Source: Nonomuraea sp. SYSU D8015 (GTDB taxonomy: Bacteria > Actinomycetota > Actinomycetes > Streptosporangiales > Streptosporangiaceae). From it: a stretch of 64,000 bases of DNA. Numbering within the stretch: the stretch's first letter is position 1; each line of letters begins with the position of its first letter. The stretch lies in assembly GCF_008065375.1 (NCBI RefSeq), contig NZ_VJYI01000030.1:1-64000 (forward strand). Reading direction: 5' to 3'. Shown piece after piece: positions 50,346 through 58,689 of the stretch. A program made the position numbers and the translations under genes. The notes under the pieces are model-generated. The model did no database searches and had not been told where the DNA came from. It worked only from the letters and a program-made list of their open reading frames with translations.

Positions 50346-50375
50346 TTGTTACGTATGGCATCGATAACATAGTCT
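50346..50375 (+). promoter_or_regulatory. Operator copy 2 and putative promoter of the GH35 gene
   Basis: TGGCATCGATAACAT at 50356-50370 is identical to copy 1. A candidate -35 TTGTTA (50346-50351) and weak -10 TAGTCT (50370-50375) flank it, 18 bases apart, so the repressor would block the promoter directly. Transcription would start near the GTG at 50379, giving a leaderless message. The same DNA also faces the repressor gene. Confidence 0.6.
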
Positions 50376-50378
50376 CGC

Positions 50379-52226
50379 GTGGTGATCGAGCTGCCTGCGC
50401 CGGACACCTCTCCGGCCCCGACGACGACCACGACCGACGCCACGAGCGCGCTGACCTGGCGCGGGCGCCGCCTCTACCGGCACGGCGTCCCCCATCGCAT
50501 CCTGTCCGGGGGACTCCACTACTTCCGCGTCCACCCCGAGCTCTGGCGGGACCGGATCCGCCGGCTCGCCGACCTCGGGCTCAACACGGTCGACACCTAC
50601 GTGGCCTGGAACTTCCACCAGCCCCGCGAGGACGAGCCGCCGCGCTTCGACGGCTGGCGCGACGTCGAGCGGTTCATCCGCACGGTGGGGGAGGAGGGCC
50701 TCGACGTCGTCGTCCGGCCCGGCCCGTACATCTGCGCGGAGTGGTCGAACGGCGGCCTGCCGAGCTGGCTCACCGGCCGCGACGTCGCCGTCCGCAGCTC
50801 CGACCCGGCGTTCACCTCCGCGGTCGGCCGCTGGTTCGACGAGTTGATCCCGCGCCTGGCCGCGCTCCAGGCCGCCGAGGGCGGGCCGATCGTGGCGGTG
50901 CAGGTGGAGAACGAGTTCGGCAGCTTCGGCGACGACCAGGCCTACCTGCGCTGGAACCGCGAGGCCCTGATCGCGCGCGGCGTCCGCGAGCTGCTGTTCA
51001 CCGCCGACGGCCCCACCGAGCTGATGCTGGACGGCGGCACCCTGCCGGGAACCCTGACCGCCGTCACGCTGGGCTCCGACCCCGACGCCGCCCGGCGGCT
51101 CCTCGCGGCGCGGCGGCCGGACGAGCCGTTCGTCGTCGCCGAGTTCTGGAACGGCTGGTTCGACCACTGGGGCGAGCGGCACCACGTCCGCGCGCCGGAC
51201 AGCGTCGTGCGCGCACTCGGGAGGATCGTCGCCGACGGCGGCAGCGTGAGCATCTACATGGCGCACGGCGGGACCAACTTCGGGCTCTGGGCGGGCGCCA
51301 ACGAGCACGAGGGCCGGCTGCAGCCCACCGTGACCAGCTACGACTCCGACGCGCCGGTCGCCGAGGACGGCACGCTCACCGCCAAGTTCTTCGCCGTGCG
51401 GGAGGCGCTCGGCGCCCGCGCACCCGTGCGGATGCCCGTGCGGATGCCGACGCTCCCGCCGGCGCGCCTCCCGCTCGCCCACCGCGCCGACCTGCTCGCC
51501 GGCCTTCGCGCGGGTCTCAGTACCGGGCCGGCGCCCACCTCGACGGGGCCGCGCCCGGCCTCGTTCGAGCGGCTCGGGCTCGACGCCGGAATGGTCCTGC
51601 ACACCGCGCGCCCGCGCATCCCGGCGGGCGAGCACCGGCTCGTCCTCACCGACGTGCGCGACCGGGCCCTGGTCTTCTGCGACGGCGCCGTCCTCGGCGT
51701 CGCCGATCCCGACCACCCGGAGCTCCCGGTACGCGGAACCGGCGCCGTCGTCCGCCTGGAGGTCCTGGTCGAGAACCTCGGCCGGGTCAACTACGGGCCC
51801 GGCATCGGCGGGCACAAGGGCCTGCTCGGCCCCGTGCTCGTCGACCGGCGCACCGTGCAGGGCTGGGACAGCACGCCGGTCGCGCTGCAGGAGTGGTCCG
51901 CCGCCGAGCTGGCCCGCGCGGTCGCGGCCGGCCCCGCCACCGCGCACGCCGGCTTCGCCGTGGCGACGGTGCACGTCGAGACGCCCGCCGACACCTTCCT
52001 CGCCCTGCCGGGATCGAGCCGGGGCCTGGTCTGGGTCAACGGGTTCCTGCTCGGCCGCTACTGGGAGATCGGGCCGCAGGTCACGCTGTACTGCCCGGCC
52101 CCGCTGCTCCACGCGGGGGAGAACGTCGTGTCAGTCCTCGAGCTGGAACGCCTCGGCGGGATCCTGGAGCTGCGCGACCGCCCCGAGCTGGGACCTCCTG
52201 AGGAGTACGTCGAGGAGTTCAGCTGA
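50379..52226 (+). CDS. Beta-galactosidase (GH35)
   Basis: A 615-residue cytoplasmic enzyme (no signal peptide). GH35 marks: GGLHYFRVHPELWRDRIRRL, NTVDTYVAWNFHQP, VQVENEFGSFG (acid/base Glu) and VVAEFWNGWFDHWG (nucleophile Glu), then beta-sandwich domains to the end. Removes terminal beta-galactose. GTG start with no Shine-Dalgarno, consistent with a leaderless message. Its end overlaps the convergent GH84 gene by eight bases. Confidence 0.9.
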   Translation: MVIELPAPDTSPAPTTTTTDATSALTWRGRRLYRHGVPHRILSGGLHYFRVHPELWRDRIRRLADLGLNTVDTYVAWNFHQPREDEPPRFDGWRDVERFIRTVGEEGLDVVVRPGPYICAEWSNGGLPSWLTGRDVAVRSSDPAFTSAVGRWFDELIPRLAALQAAEGGPIVAVQVENEFGSFGDDQAYLRWNREALIARGVRELLFTADGPTELMLDGGTLPGTLTAVTLGSDPDAARRLLAARRPDEPFVVAEFWNGWFDHWGERHHVRAPDSVVRALGRIVADGGSVSIYMAHGGTNFGLWAGANEHEGRLQPTVTSYDSDAPVAEDGTLTAKFFAVREALGARAPVRMPVRMPTLPPARLPLAHRADLLAGLRAGLSTGPAPTSTGPRPASFERLGLDAGMVLHTARPRIPAGEHRLVLTDVRDRALVFCDGAVLGVADPDHPELPVRGTGAVVRLEVLVENLGRVNYGPGIGGHKGLLGPVLVDRRTVQGWDSTPVALQEWSAAELARAVAAGPATAHAGFAVATVHVETPADTFLALPGSSRGLVWVNGFLLGRYWEIGPQVTLYCPAPLLHAGENVVSVLELERLGGILELRDRPELGPPEEYVEEFS

Positions 52227-54201
52227 CCCGAGCCGCCTCCCACCGTTGGAGCCTGGCTTCGGCCTCGGTCAGGAAGACGTCGAGCACCCCGTCGCCTATC
52301 CGGGGCTCGGCCGAGCCCCAGCGGTTGCGCGGCGGGCTGACCCGGATGGCGCGGGCCTGCCGCTGCAGCTCCCGCGACTCGGCGAGCAGGGCGCCTGCCG
52401 TGGCCTCGTCCCCAGCCTCCCGGGCATGCAGCGCGCCGAGCATGGCCACCATCGCCCTGCCCCACAGCTCGGTGGCGTCCAGCCAGGACGCGGCGTCGAC
52501 GGTGAAGCCCTTCTGCACCGATCCGCCGCGGATGGTGGCCGGCGCGGCGGCGATGGCCTGCGCGTACGGGCGCAGCGCGGTGATCGCCTCGGCGCGGCGC
52601 CCGGCGTCCCACGCCCGCCAGAACGCGGCCGTGCGTGCGGCGAGCACGGGCGCCTGGGGCTGCCAGGCGGTGCCGCCGAAGGTCGGCGCCAGGTGCTCCA
52701 GGTCGCCGAAGACCAGCAGGGCCTCGGTGGCCGCCCGGTCGCCGCCTGCGAGGTAGGCCATCGCGCGCGGCCAGCTCCTCTTCGCGTCGTACGCACGGTC
52801 GTTCCAGGTGAAGTCCGCGGCCCCGAAGACCGCGACCTTGCTCGCGTACGGCTGGTTCATCGGGTTGGCCACGATGCCGGACAGGTGCGCCGACAGGCCG
52901 CCCTCACGCTTGTCGTACGGCGCCAGCAGCAGCCGGCCGCTGGTCTCGCCGTAGTCGTTGACCGGGTAGTTGTCCCAGACGAAGACCTTGCGGCCGAACA
53001 GCTCCGCCGCCTTCCGGGCCTGCGCGTTCGTGATCTCCGGCGGCACGGTGTCGGTGCCGGTCCACATCACCTCGATCGCGCCGTCGAGGGATTGCCGCAT
53101 GGTCTGCTTGTACGCGGTGTCGGTCAGGTCGCCGTACTCGGTGGGCACCATCTGCAGCGGCCGGGCGCCCTCGTGCGTGGCGATGAAGGTCCGCTGCACG
53201 TCGTTGAGCAGATCGACCTGGGCCTTCGCCGCGGCGGTGCGTCCGGCGGGGCCGTAGGCGGCCTCGTCCGCCGCGCAGTTCCAGCGGGTGTAGCTGATGT
53301 CGTCCAGCGGGATGGAGAAGGCCCTGGCGCCCAGGTCGTAGAGCGCCTGCAGCTTCTGCTTCAGCACGGCGCGGTCCGTCTGGTCGGAATAGCAGATCGA
53401 CACGCCGGGGGAGAGGGCGAAGGTGAAGCGGACGTGGTTGGCGTCGGCCCGTGCCACCAGCTCGCCCAGCTCGGCGAGCTTGTCCGCCGGGTAGGGGTCG
53501 CGCCACTTGTCGCGGTGGTAGGGGTCGTCCTTGGGGGCGTAGATGTAGGTGTTGGCCTTGACGTCGCCGTAGAAGTCCATCTGGTCGAGGCGCTCGGCGT
53601 GCGTCCACGGCGCGCCGTAGAAGCCCTCGATGGTGCCGCGCAGCGGCATGGACGGGAAGTCGCTCACCTGGACCCCCGCCACCCTCCAGCCGGCGCTGGA
53701 CCGGACGAACAACTGGCGCAACGTCTGCACGGCGTAGAACTGGCCCGCGGCGTCCCTGCCGCCCAGGGCGATCTGACGCCGGTCGCCGCCCGAGACCCGC
53801 ACCGCGTACCCCTCGGCCTTGTCGGGCACGACCGTGTCGCCGAGCGCCTCGGCGACGTCCGGCCGTGCCGCGGGGCCGAGGCGCACCGTGAGCAGGCGGG
53901 ACGCGGCCGCGGGGATCCGGTCGGGGGCGACGACGTCCACCCGGTCGGCGCCGTGCGCCTTGAGCTCCCGTACGAGGCGGTCCCGGGCGGCGCGGTCGGT
54001 CCCGGCGTCGGCCACCACGAGCACCCGGCCGGTGACGACGGCGGCGGCGCCGACGCCGCTCAGCGACTGCGGAGTGGGTGACACCGACGGTAAGTCCGGG
54101 GCGGGAGCGGCATGGGCCGCGGGAATGGGCAGGAGTGCGCCGAGACCGAGGGCGGCGGCCAGCGCGAGGCAGGCCGTGGGGGTGATCGCGGGTCTTCTCA
54201 C
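52219..54201 (-). CDS. Secreted beta-N-acetylglucosaminidase (GH84, hyaluronidase/O-GlcNAcase family)
   Basis: A 660-residue protein with signal peptide (about 1-32). An N-terminal GH20b-like domain (to about 180) precedes the GH84 barrel: RGTIEGFYGAPWTHAERLDQ, ANTYIYAPKDDPYHRDKWR, the catalytic Asp pair in IPLDDISY, VMWTGTDTVPPEIT, VFVWDNYPVNDYG. The C-terminal part is helical. Releases GlcNAc from glycans by substrate-assisted catalysis. Its start overlaps the LacI stop by four bases. Confidence 0.9.
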   Translation of the reverse strand: MRRPAITPTACLALAAALGLGALLPIPAAHAAPAPDLPSVSPTPQSLSGVGAAAVVTGRVLVVADAGTDRAARDRLVRELKAHGADRVDVVAPDRIPAAASRLLTVRLGPAARPDVAEALGDTVVPDKAEGYAVRVSGGDRRQIALGGRDAAGQFYAVQTLRQLFVRSSAGWRVAGVQVSDFPSMPLRGTIEGFYGAPWTHAERLDQMDFYGDVKANTYIYAPKDDPYHRDKWRDPYPADKLAELGELVARADANHVRFTFALSPGVSICYSDQTDRAVLKQKLQALYDLGARAFSIPLDDISYTRWNCAADEAAYGPAGRTAAAKAQVDLLNDVQRTFIATHEGARPLQMVPTEYGDLTDTAYKQTMRQSLDGAIEVMWTGTDTVPPEITNAQARKAAELFGRKVFVWDNYPVNDYGETSGRLLLAPYDKREGGLSAHLSGIVANPMNQPYASKVAVFGAADFTWNDRAYDAKRSWPRAMAYLAGGDRAATEALLVFGDLEHLAPTFGGTAWQPQAPVLAARTAAFWRAWDAGRRAEAITALRPYAQAIAAAPATIRGGSVQKGFTVDAASWLDATELWGRAMVAMLGALHAREAGDEATAGALLAESRELQRQARAIRVSPPRNRWGSAEPRIGDGVLDVFLTEAEARLQRWEAARVS

Positions 54202-55310
54202 GGAACTCTCCGTTCGGGTGGAGGGGCGGTGCTGCCACGGGGCACGAGCTCGGGGGTGGGGGCCTGCACCGCGCGGGGCTCCGGACGCTCGGCCATCACG
54301 TGGAGGAGCTCGGTCGCGGTGAGCGTGCCGAGCGCGTACGTGTCGCGGGTCAGCGCGGTGATCGGGGGATGCGGCAGACGGGTGAGGACGGAGTCGTCGA
54401 AGGACACGATGGAGACGTCATCAGGCACCCGCACGCCCATCTCGGTGGCCACGCCCAGCCCCGCCACCGCCATGACGTCGCTGTCGTAGATGATCGCCGT
54501 GCACCGGGGGCTCGCCTCCAGCAGCCGGCGTGTGGCCGATGCGCCTTGAGTGTCGGAGTAGTCGGTCTCCACGGTCACGATGTCGACGCCGAGCGTTTCC
54601 CTCGCGTCGGCCACGGCCCGCAGCCGGCGCCGGGTGTGCTGGTAGGAGGGGACGCCGCTGACGTGGCCGATGAACCGGTGGCCGAGCGAAGAGAGGTAGT
54701 CCAGGATGCGGGTCATCGCCGCGTGGTCGTCGGCCCAGACGCTGGTCAGCGGGGAGGGCGCCCCGTGGCCTCCCAGGATGACGGCGGGGATGCGGAGGTC
54801 GGCGACGAGTTGCGGGCGGACGTCGTCGACCGCGAGGTCGAACAGCACGAGCCCGTCGACCCGGTTCTCGGCGGCCCAGCGGCGGTAGACCGCCACCTCC
54901 GCCTCGGTGTCCTCGACGATGAGGAGCTGGGTGGCGATGCCCTCGATGGACATGCGGGACTGCAGGCCGGACAGGACATGGGCGAAGAACGGCTCGACGC
55001 CCAGCGTGCGGGCCGGACGGGCGATGACGATGCCGACCACGTCGTTGCCGGCCCCTTTGAGTGCGCGTGCGGCCCGGTGCGGGCGCCAGTTGAGCTCCTC
55101 GGCGATGTCGAGGATGCGCTTGCGCGTCGAGTCGCTGATGCCGGGGCGGGCGTTGAAGGCGAGCGACACCGCCGAGACGGAGACGCCCGCCAGCCGCGCG
55201 ATGTCGGTGCTCCTCAGCCGGCCCGGCGTGGGCTCGGGGGGCTCGGGGCGCTCGGGGGAGTCGGGTGAAGCGGCGGAGTCCTGGGGCGGAACCTCATCGT
55301 TCGGCGGCAT
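54198..55310 (-). CDS. LacI-family repressor of module B
   Basis: A 370-residue regulator with an acidic/Pro-rich N-terminal extension of about 30 residues, the HTH (TDIARLAGVSVSAVSLAFNA) and the sugar-binding domain (VVGIVIARPARTLG, YDSDVMAVAGLGVATEMG). Coupled by ATGA to the GH84 gene and divergent from the mannosidase operon; two operator-like palindromes lie between. Confidence 0.9.
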   Translation of the reverse strand: MPPNDEVPPQDSAASPDSPERPEPPEPTPGRLRSTDIARLAGVSVSAVSLAFNARPGISDSTRKRILDIAEELNWRPHRAARALKGAGNDVVGIVIARPARTLGVEPFFAHVLSGLQSRMSIEGIATQLLIVEDTEAEVAVYRRWAAENRVDGLVLFDLAVDDVRPQLVADLRIPAVILGGHGAPSPLTSVWADDHAAMTRILDYLSSLGHRFIGHVSGVPSYQHTRRRLRAVADARETLGVDIVTVETDYSDTQGASATRRLLEASPRCTAIIYDSDVMAVAGLGVATEMGVRVPDDVSIVSFDDSVLTRLPHPPITALTRDTYALGTLTATELLHVMAERPEPRAVQAPTPELVPRGSTAPPPERRVP

Positions 55311-55386
55311 CGCTCCTCCATCGGCGTCTGGCCCGCGGACGGCCGTCGTTATGCAAACGAGACAAGCTTCCCGCGTGACCCTGAGA

Positions 55387-55437
55387 ACTCAAACGTATTA
55401 GTCTGCGATCACCGTAGGGCAACTAAAACGTATCAGG
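55387..55437. promoter_or_regulatory. Paired operators of the module B LacI repressor
   Basis: ACTCAAACGTATTAGT (55387-55402) and ACTAAAACGTATCAGG (55422-55437) are near-palindromes of form ACTxAxAC-GTxTxAG, with centres 35 bases apart. They lie between the divergent LacI/GH84 and mannosidase units and differ wholly from the module A operator. The spacing would suit looping or cooperative binding. Confidence 0.65.
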
Positions 55438-55472
55438 CATATTGTCATACCTCCGCCACGGAGAGGTACGAG

Positions 55473-58400
55473 ATGCACAACCACCTCAGCCGGACGCTCG
55501 AACGGCTCGCCCGCGTCAAACGAGAACGGATCGCGCCCCGGATTCACACCCGGCTGGGAGACGTCGAGGTCGAGGCCTGGACGGTCGCGGACTCGGCGAC
55601 ATTCGGCACGGTCGCGGACTCGGCGACATTCGGCACGGTCGCGGACTCGGCGACATTCGGCACGGTCGTGGACGACGGGGAGCCGGTGAGCCCCCGCCAC
55701 GCCCTCGGGCTCGCCCGCGACCCCGGCCGCACGCCTCCCGCCTACCGGCCCTTCCCCCTGGGCGCCACCTGGGGGGAGGCCTGGTCCACGACCTGGTTCA
55801 GGATCCGCGGCACGGTCGCCCCACAGCAGGCCGGCCCGGTCGACCTGGTGCTCGACCTGGGCTGGTTCGACCACTCCGTGGGCGGTCACTGCGAGGGCCT
55901 GGTCTTCACCCAGGACGGCACGATCGTCAAGGGCCTGCATCCCCGCCAGTCCGACGTCCGGTTACGGGGCGACGGCGCCGTCCCCGGCCTGCTCGACGCC
56001 GACGGCGCTTTCGTGCTCCACGTCGAGGCCGCGGCGAACCCGCTGCTGCTCGGGTTGCCGCCGTTCGTCGTCACCGAGCACGGTGAGAAGGGGGCGGAGG
56101 AGCCGTTCGAGCAGTTCAGGCTGCGCCGCGCGGAGATCGCCGCGTTCTCGCCGGAGCTCCACGCCCTGTGCTGCGACCTTGACGTCCTCGGCGGGCTGGC
56201 CGCCGAGCTGAGCGCGGACGAGCCGCGTCACTGGCGGCTGCTGCGCGCGATCGAGGAGGCGCTGGACGTCTACGACGAGGCGGACGCCGAGGCCACCGCC
56301 CGGCGGGCACGTGCGATCCTCGCCCCCCTCCTGGCCGCGCCCGCGCACGCCAGCGCGCACCGGATCACCGCCGTCGGGCACGCGCACATGGACACGGCCT
56401 GGCTGTGGCCGCTGCGCGAGACGGTGCGCAAGCTCGCCCGCACGGTCTCCAACGCGCTCGTCCTGCTCGACGCCGACCCCGAACTGGTGTACACGATGTC
56501 GTCGGCCCAGCACTTCAGCTGGCTCGAAGAGCACTATCCGGAGCTGTTCGCCCGGGTGCGGCGCCACGTCGAGCAGGGCCGGTTCATACCGGTCGGCGGC
56601 ATGTGGGTCGAGGCGGACGGCGTCATCCCCACCGGCGAGTCGATGGTGCGCCAGCTGACCTACGGCAAGAGGTACTTCATCAGCCGCTTCGGCCGGGAAC
56701 CGCGCGAGATGTGGCTGCCCGACTCCTTCGGCTACTCGGGCGCCCTGCCGCAGCTGGCCCGCCGGGCGGGGTCCCGCTGGTTCCTGACGCAGAAGATCTC
56801 CTGGAACGACACCACGGTCTTCCCGCACCACTCCTTCTGGTGGGAGGGCATCGACGGCACGCGGATCTTCACCCACTTCCCGCCCGCGGAGACGTACGCC
56901 GCCGAGGTGACCGCCCGCGAACTCCGTCATGCCGTCGTCACCTTCAAGGACAAGGCGATCGCGTCCCATTCGCTGCTGCCCTACGGGTACGGCGACGGAG
57001 GCGGCGGGCCCACCAGGGAGATGGCCGAGCGGCTGCGCCGCTTCGCCGACCTGGAAGGCGCGCCCCGCGTGACCTCCAGGCCACCGGCGGAGTTCTTCCG
57101 CGAGGCCGAGGCCGAACTGCGGGAGGCCGGACCCCTGCAACCGGTCCACCGCGGCGAGCTCTACCTGGAGCTGCACCGGGGCACGCTGACTTCACAGGCG
57201 GCCATGAAGCGGCACAACCGGCGCTGCGAGTCGCTGCTGCGGGCGGCGGAATACCTCTGCGCGGCGGCGAGCACGTTGCACGGCGCGCCCTACCCGCACG
57301 ACGAGCTCGACGAGATCTGGCGCACCGTGCTGCTGCACCAGTTCCACGACATCCTTCCCGGAACCTCGATCGCCTGGGTGCACCGCGAGGCCCGCGACAC
57401 CTATCGGGCCGTCGAGGAAAGGCTGCACGAACTGATCAAAAGGGCCGGCGCGGCGCTGGGCGCCGAGCCGGCCGAGCCCGCGGGCCTGCTGCCGCCGTTC
57501 GCGAGCGGGCGGACCGCCGCGGCGGCCGTCGTCGAGGCCGCCGACGGCGAGGACGGCGGCACGGTACTGGACGACGGCCTGCTCCGCGTCGTGATCGGCG
57601 CCGACGGCCACGTCACCTCGCTCCTCGACCTGCGAAGCGGCCGGGAGGTCGTCCCGCCCGGCAGGCGGCTCAACGAGCTCCAGCTCTTCCGCGACGAGCC
57701 CGTGCGCTGGGACGCCTGGGACGTGGACCGGCACGTGCTCCGCCACCCCCAGGCGATCGACGACCTCACGAGCCGGAGGGCGGTCCGCGACGGCCCCGAC
57801 GCCGGCGTCGAGGTGGTCCGGCGGGCCGGCGCGTCCACGATCACGCTGACGATGTGGCTGCGAGCCGGCACCGGCCGGTTCGAGACCGAGTGCGCCGTCG
57901 ACTGGCGGGAACGCGAACGCCTGCTGAAGGCCGCCCTCCCGGTGCGGATCATGGCGCGCACGGCGCGGTTCGAGACCCAGTACGGCTACGTCGAACGGCC
58001 GCTGCTCGCGAACACCGCGGCCGAGGAGGCCATGTTCGAAGCCGCGATGCACCGCTACGTGCAGGTGGCCGACGGCGATTTCGGCCTCGCGATCGTCAAC
58101 GACACGATGTACGGGGCCGACGCCCGCGCCGACGGCGACTCCACCGTCGTCCGGCTGTCCCTGCTCCGCGGCGCGCGCTTCCCCGATCCCCGCGCCGACG
58201 CGGGCGAGCACGTCTTCCGCTGGGCGGTGCTGCCCGGCGCTGACGTGCCCGCCGCGGCCGAGGCGGCCTACGCGTTCAACACCCCCGGCCTCGCCGGCCT
58301 CCCGCGGGTCGCGCCGCTGGTGCGGCTGGAGGTCCTGACCGGGCACGCGCTCGTCGACTGGGTGAAGCTGGCCGACGACGGCTCCGGGGACCTCGTCGTA

Positions 58401-58625
58401 CGGGTGTACGAGACGCAAGGCGGACGGGCGAGCGCACGGCTGCACTGCCGCGGGGAACTCGGCGCGGGAGCCGTCCTGTGGGAGACCGACCTGCTCGAAC
58501 TGGAGATCGGCGGCGACGACGACCTGCCCGCGGCCGTGCGGCCGGCGGGCGCGCGCCGGCCCGTGGGCGAGGCCCGTCTGGAGCTCGGCCCCTTCCAGGT
58601 GGCGACGCTGCGGATCGCCCCGTGA
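55473..58625 (+). CDS. Alpha-mannosidase (GH38)
   Basis: A 1050-residue cytoplasmic enzyme. GH38 marks: AVGHAHMDTAWLWPLRE near residue 302 (zinc His/Asp), MWVEADGVIPTGES, MWLPDSFGYSGALPQ (nucleophile Asp, about 416), LHQFHDILPGTSI, then the beta-sandwich half. Removes alpha-mannose from oligosaccharides. Odd feature: three perfect 27-base repeats near the start add the nonapeptide TVADSATFG three times. GGAGAGG precedes the ATG. First gene of the plus-strand module B operon. Confidence 0.92.
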   Translation: MHNHLSRTLERLARVKRERIAPRIHTRLGDVEVEAWTVADSATFGTVADSATFGTVADSATFGTVVDDGEPVSPRHALGLARDPGRTPPAYRPFPLGATWGEAWSTTWFRIRGTVAPQQAGPVDLVLDLGWFDHSVGGHCEGLVFTQDGTIVKGLHPRQSDVRLRGDGAVPGLLDADGAFVLHVEAAANPLLLGLPPFVVTEHGEKGAEEPFEQFRLRRAEIAAFSPELHALCCDLDVLGGLAAELSADEPRHWRLLRAIEEALDVYDEADAEATARRARAILAPLLAAPAHASAHRITAVGHAHMDTAWLWPLRETVRKLARTVSNALVLLDADPELVYTMSSAQHFSWLEEHYPELFARVRRHVEQGRFIPVGGMWVEADGVIPTGESMVRQLTYGKRYFISRFGREPREMWLPDSFGYSGALPQLARRAGSRWFLTQKISWNDTTVFPHHSFWWEGIDGTRIFTHFPPAETYAAEVTARELRHAVVTFKDKAIASHSLLPYGYGDGGGGPTREMAERLRRFADLEGAPRVTSRPPAEFFREAEAELREAGPLQPVHRGELYLELHRGTLTSQAAMKRHNRRCESLLRAAEYLCAAASTLHGAPYPHDELDEIWRTVLLHQFHDILPGTSIAWVHREARDTYRAVEERLHELIKRAGAALGAEPAEPAGLLPPFASGRTAAAAVVEAADGEDGGTVLDDGLLRVVIGADGHVTSLLDLRSGREVVPPGRRLNELQLFRDEPVRWDAWDVDRHVLRHPQAIDDLTSRRAVRDGPDAGVEVVRRAGASTITLTMWLRAGTGRFETECAVDWRERERLLKAALPVRIMARTARFETQYGYVERPLLANTAAEEAMFEAAMHRYVQVADGDFGLAIVNDTMYGADARADGDSTVVRLSLLRGARFPDPRADAGEHVFRWAVLPGADVPAAAEAAYAFNTPGLAGLPRVAPLVRLEVLTGHALVDWVKLADDGSGDLVVRVYETQGGRASARLHCRGELGAGAVLWETDLLELEIGGDDDLPAAVRPAGARRPVGEARLELGPFQVATLRIAP
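55581..55673 (+). repeat. 27-base in-frame tandem repeat inside the mannosidase gene
   Basis: Three identical 27-base copies run 55581-55607, 55608-55634 and 55635-55661, followed by an 11-of-12-base partial fourth (55662-55673). Each encodes TVADSATFG. Being in multiples of three, copy changes would keep the frame. The perfect identity suggests recent slippage. Confidence 0.9.
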
Positions 58626-58634
58626 CCTGCCCTG

Positions 58635-58679
58635 CCCAACGCATCAAGGCCCAACGCATCAAGGCCCAACGCATCAAGG
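58635..58679 (+). repeat. 15-base tandem repeat in the leader of the module B binding protein
   Basis: CCCAACGCATCAAGG occurs three times without a gap (58635-58649, 58650-58664, 58665-58679). The last copy runs into the Shine-Dalgarno AAGGAGG (58676-58682) of the next gene. It fills most of the 64-base gap after the mannosidase stop. Confidence 0.9.
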
Positions 58680-58689
58680 AGGACATCCG

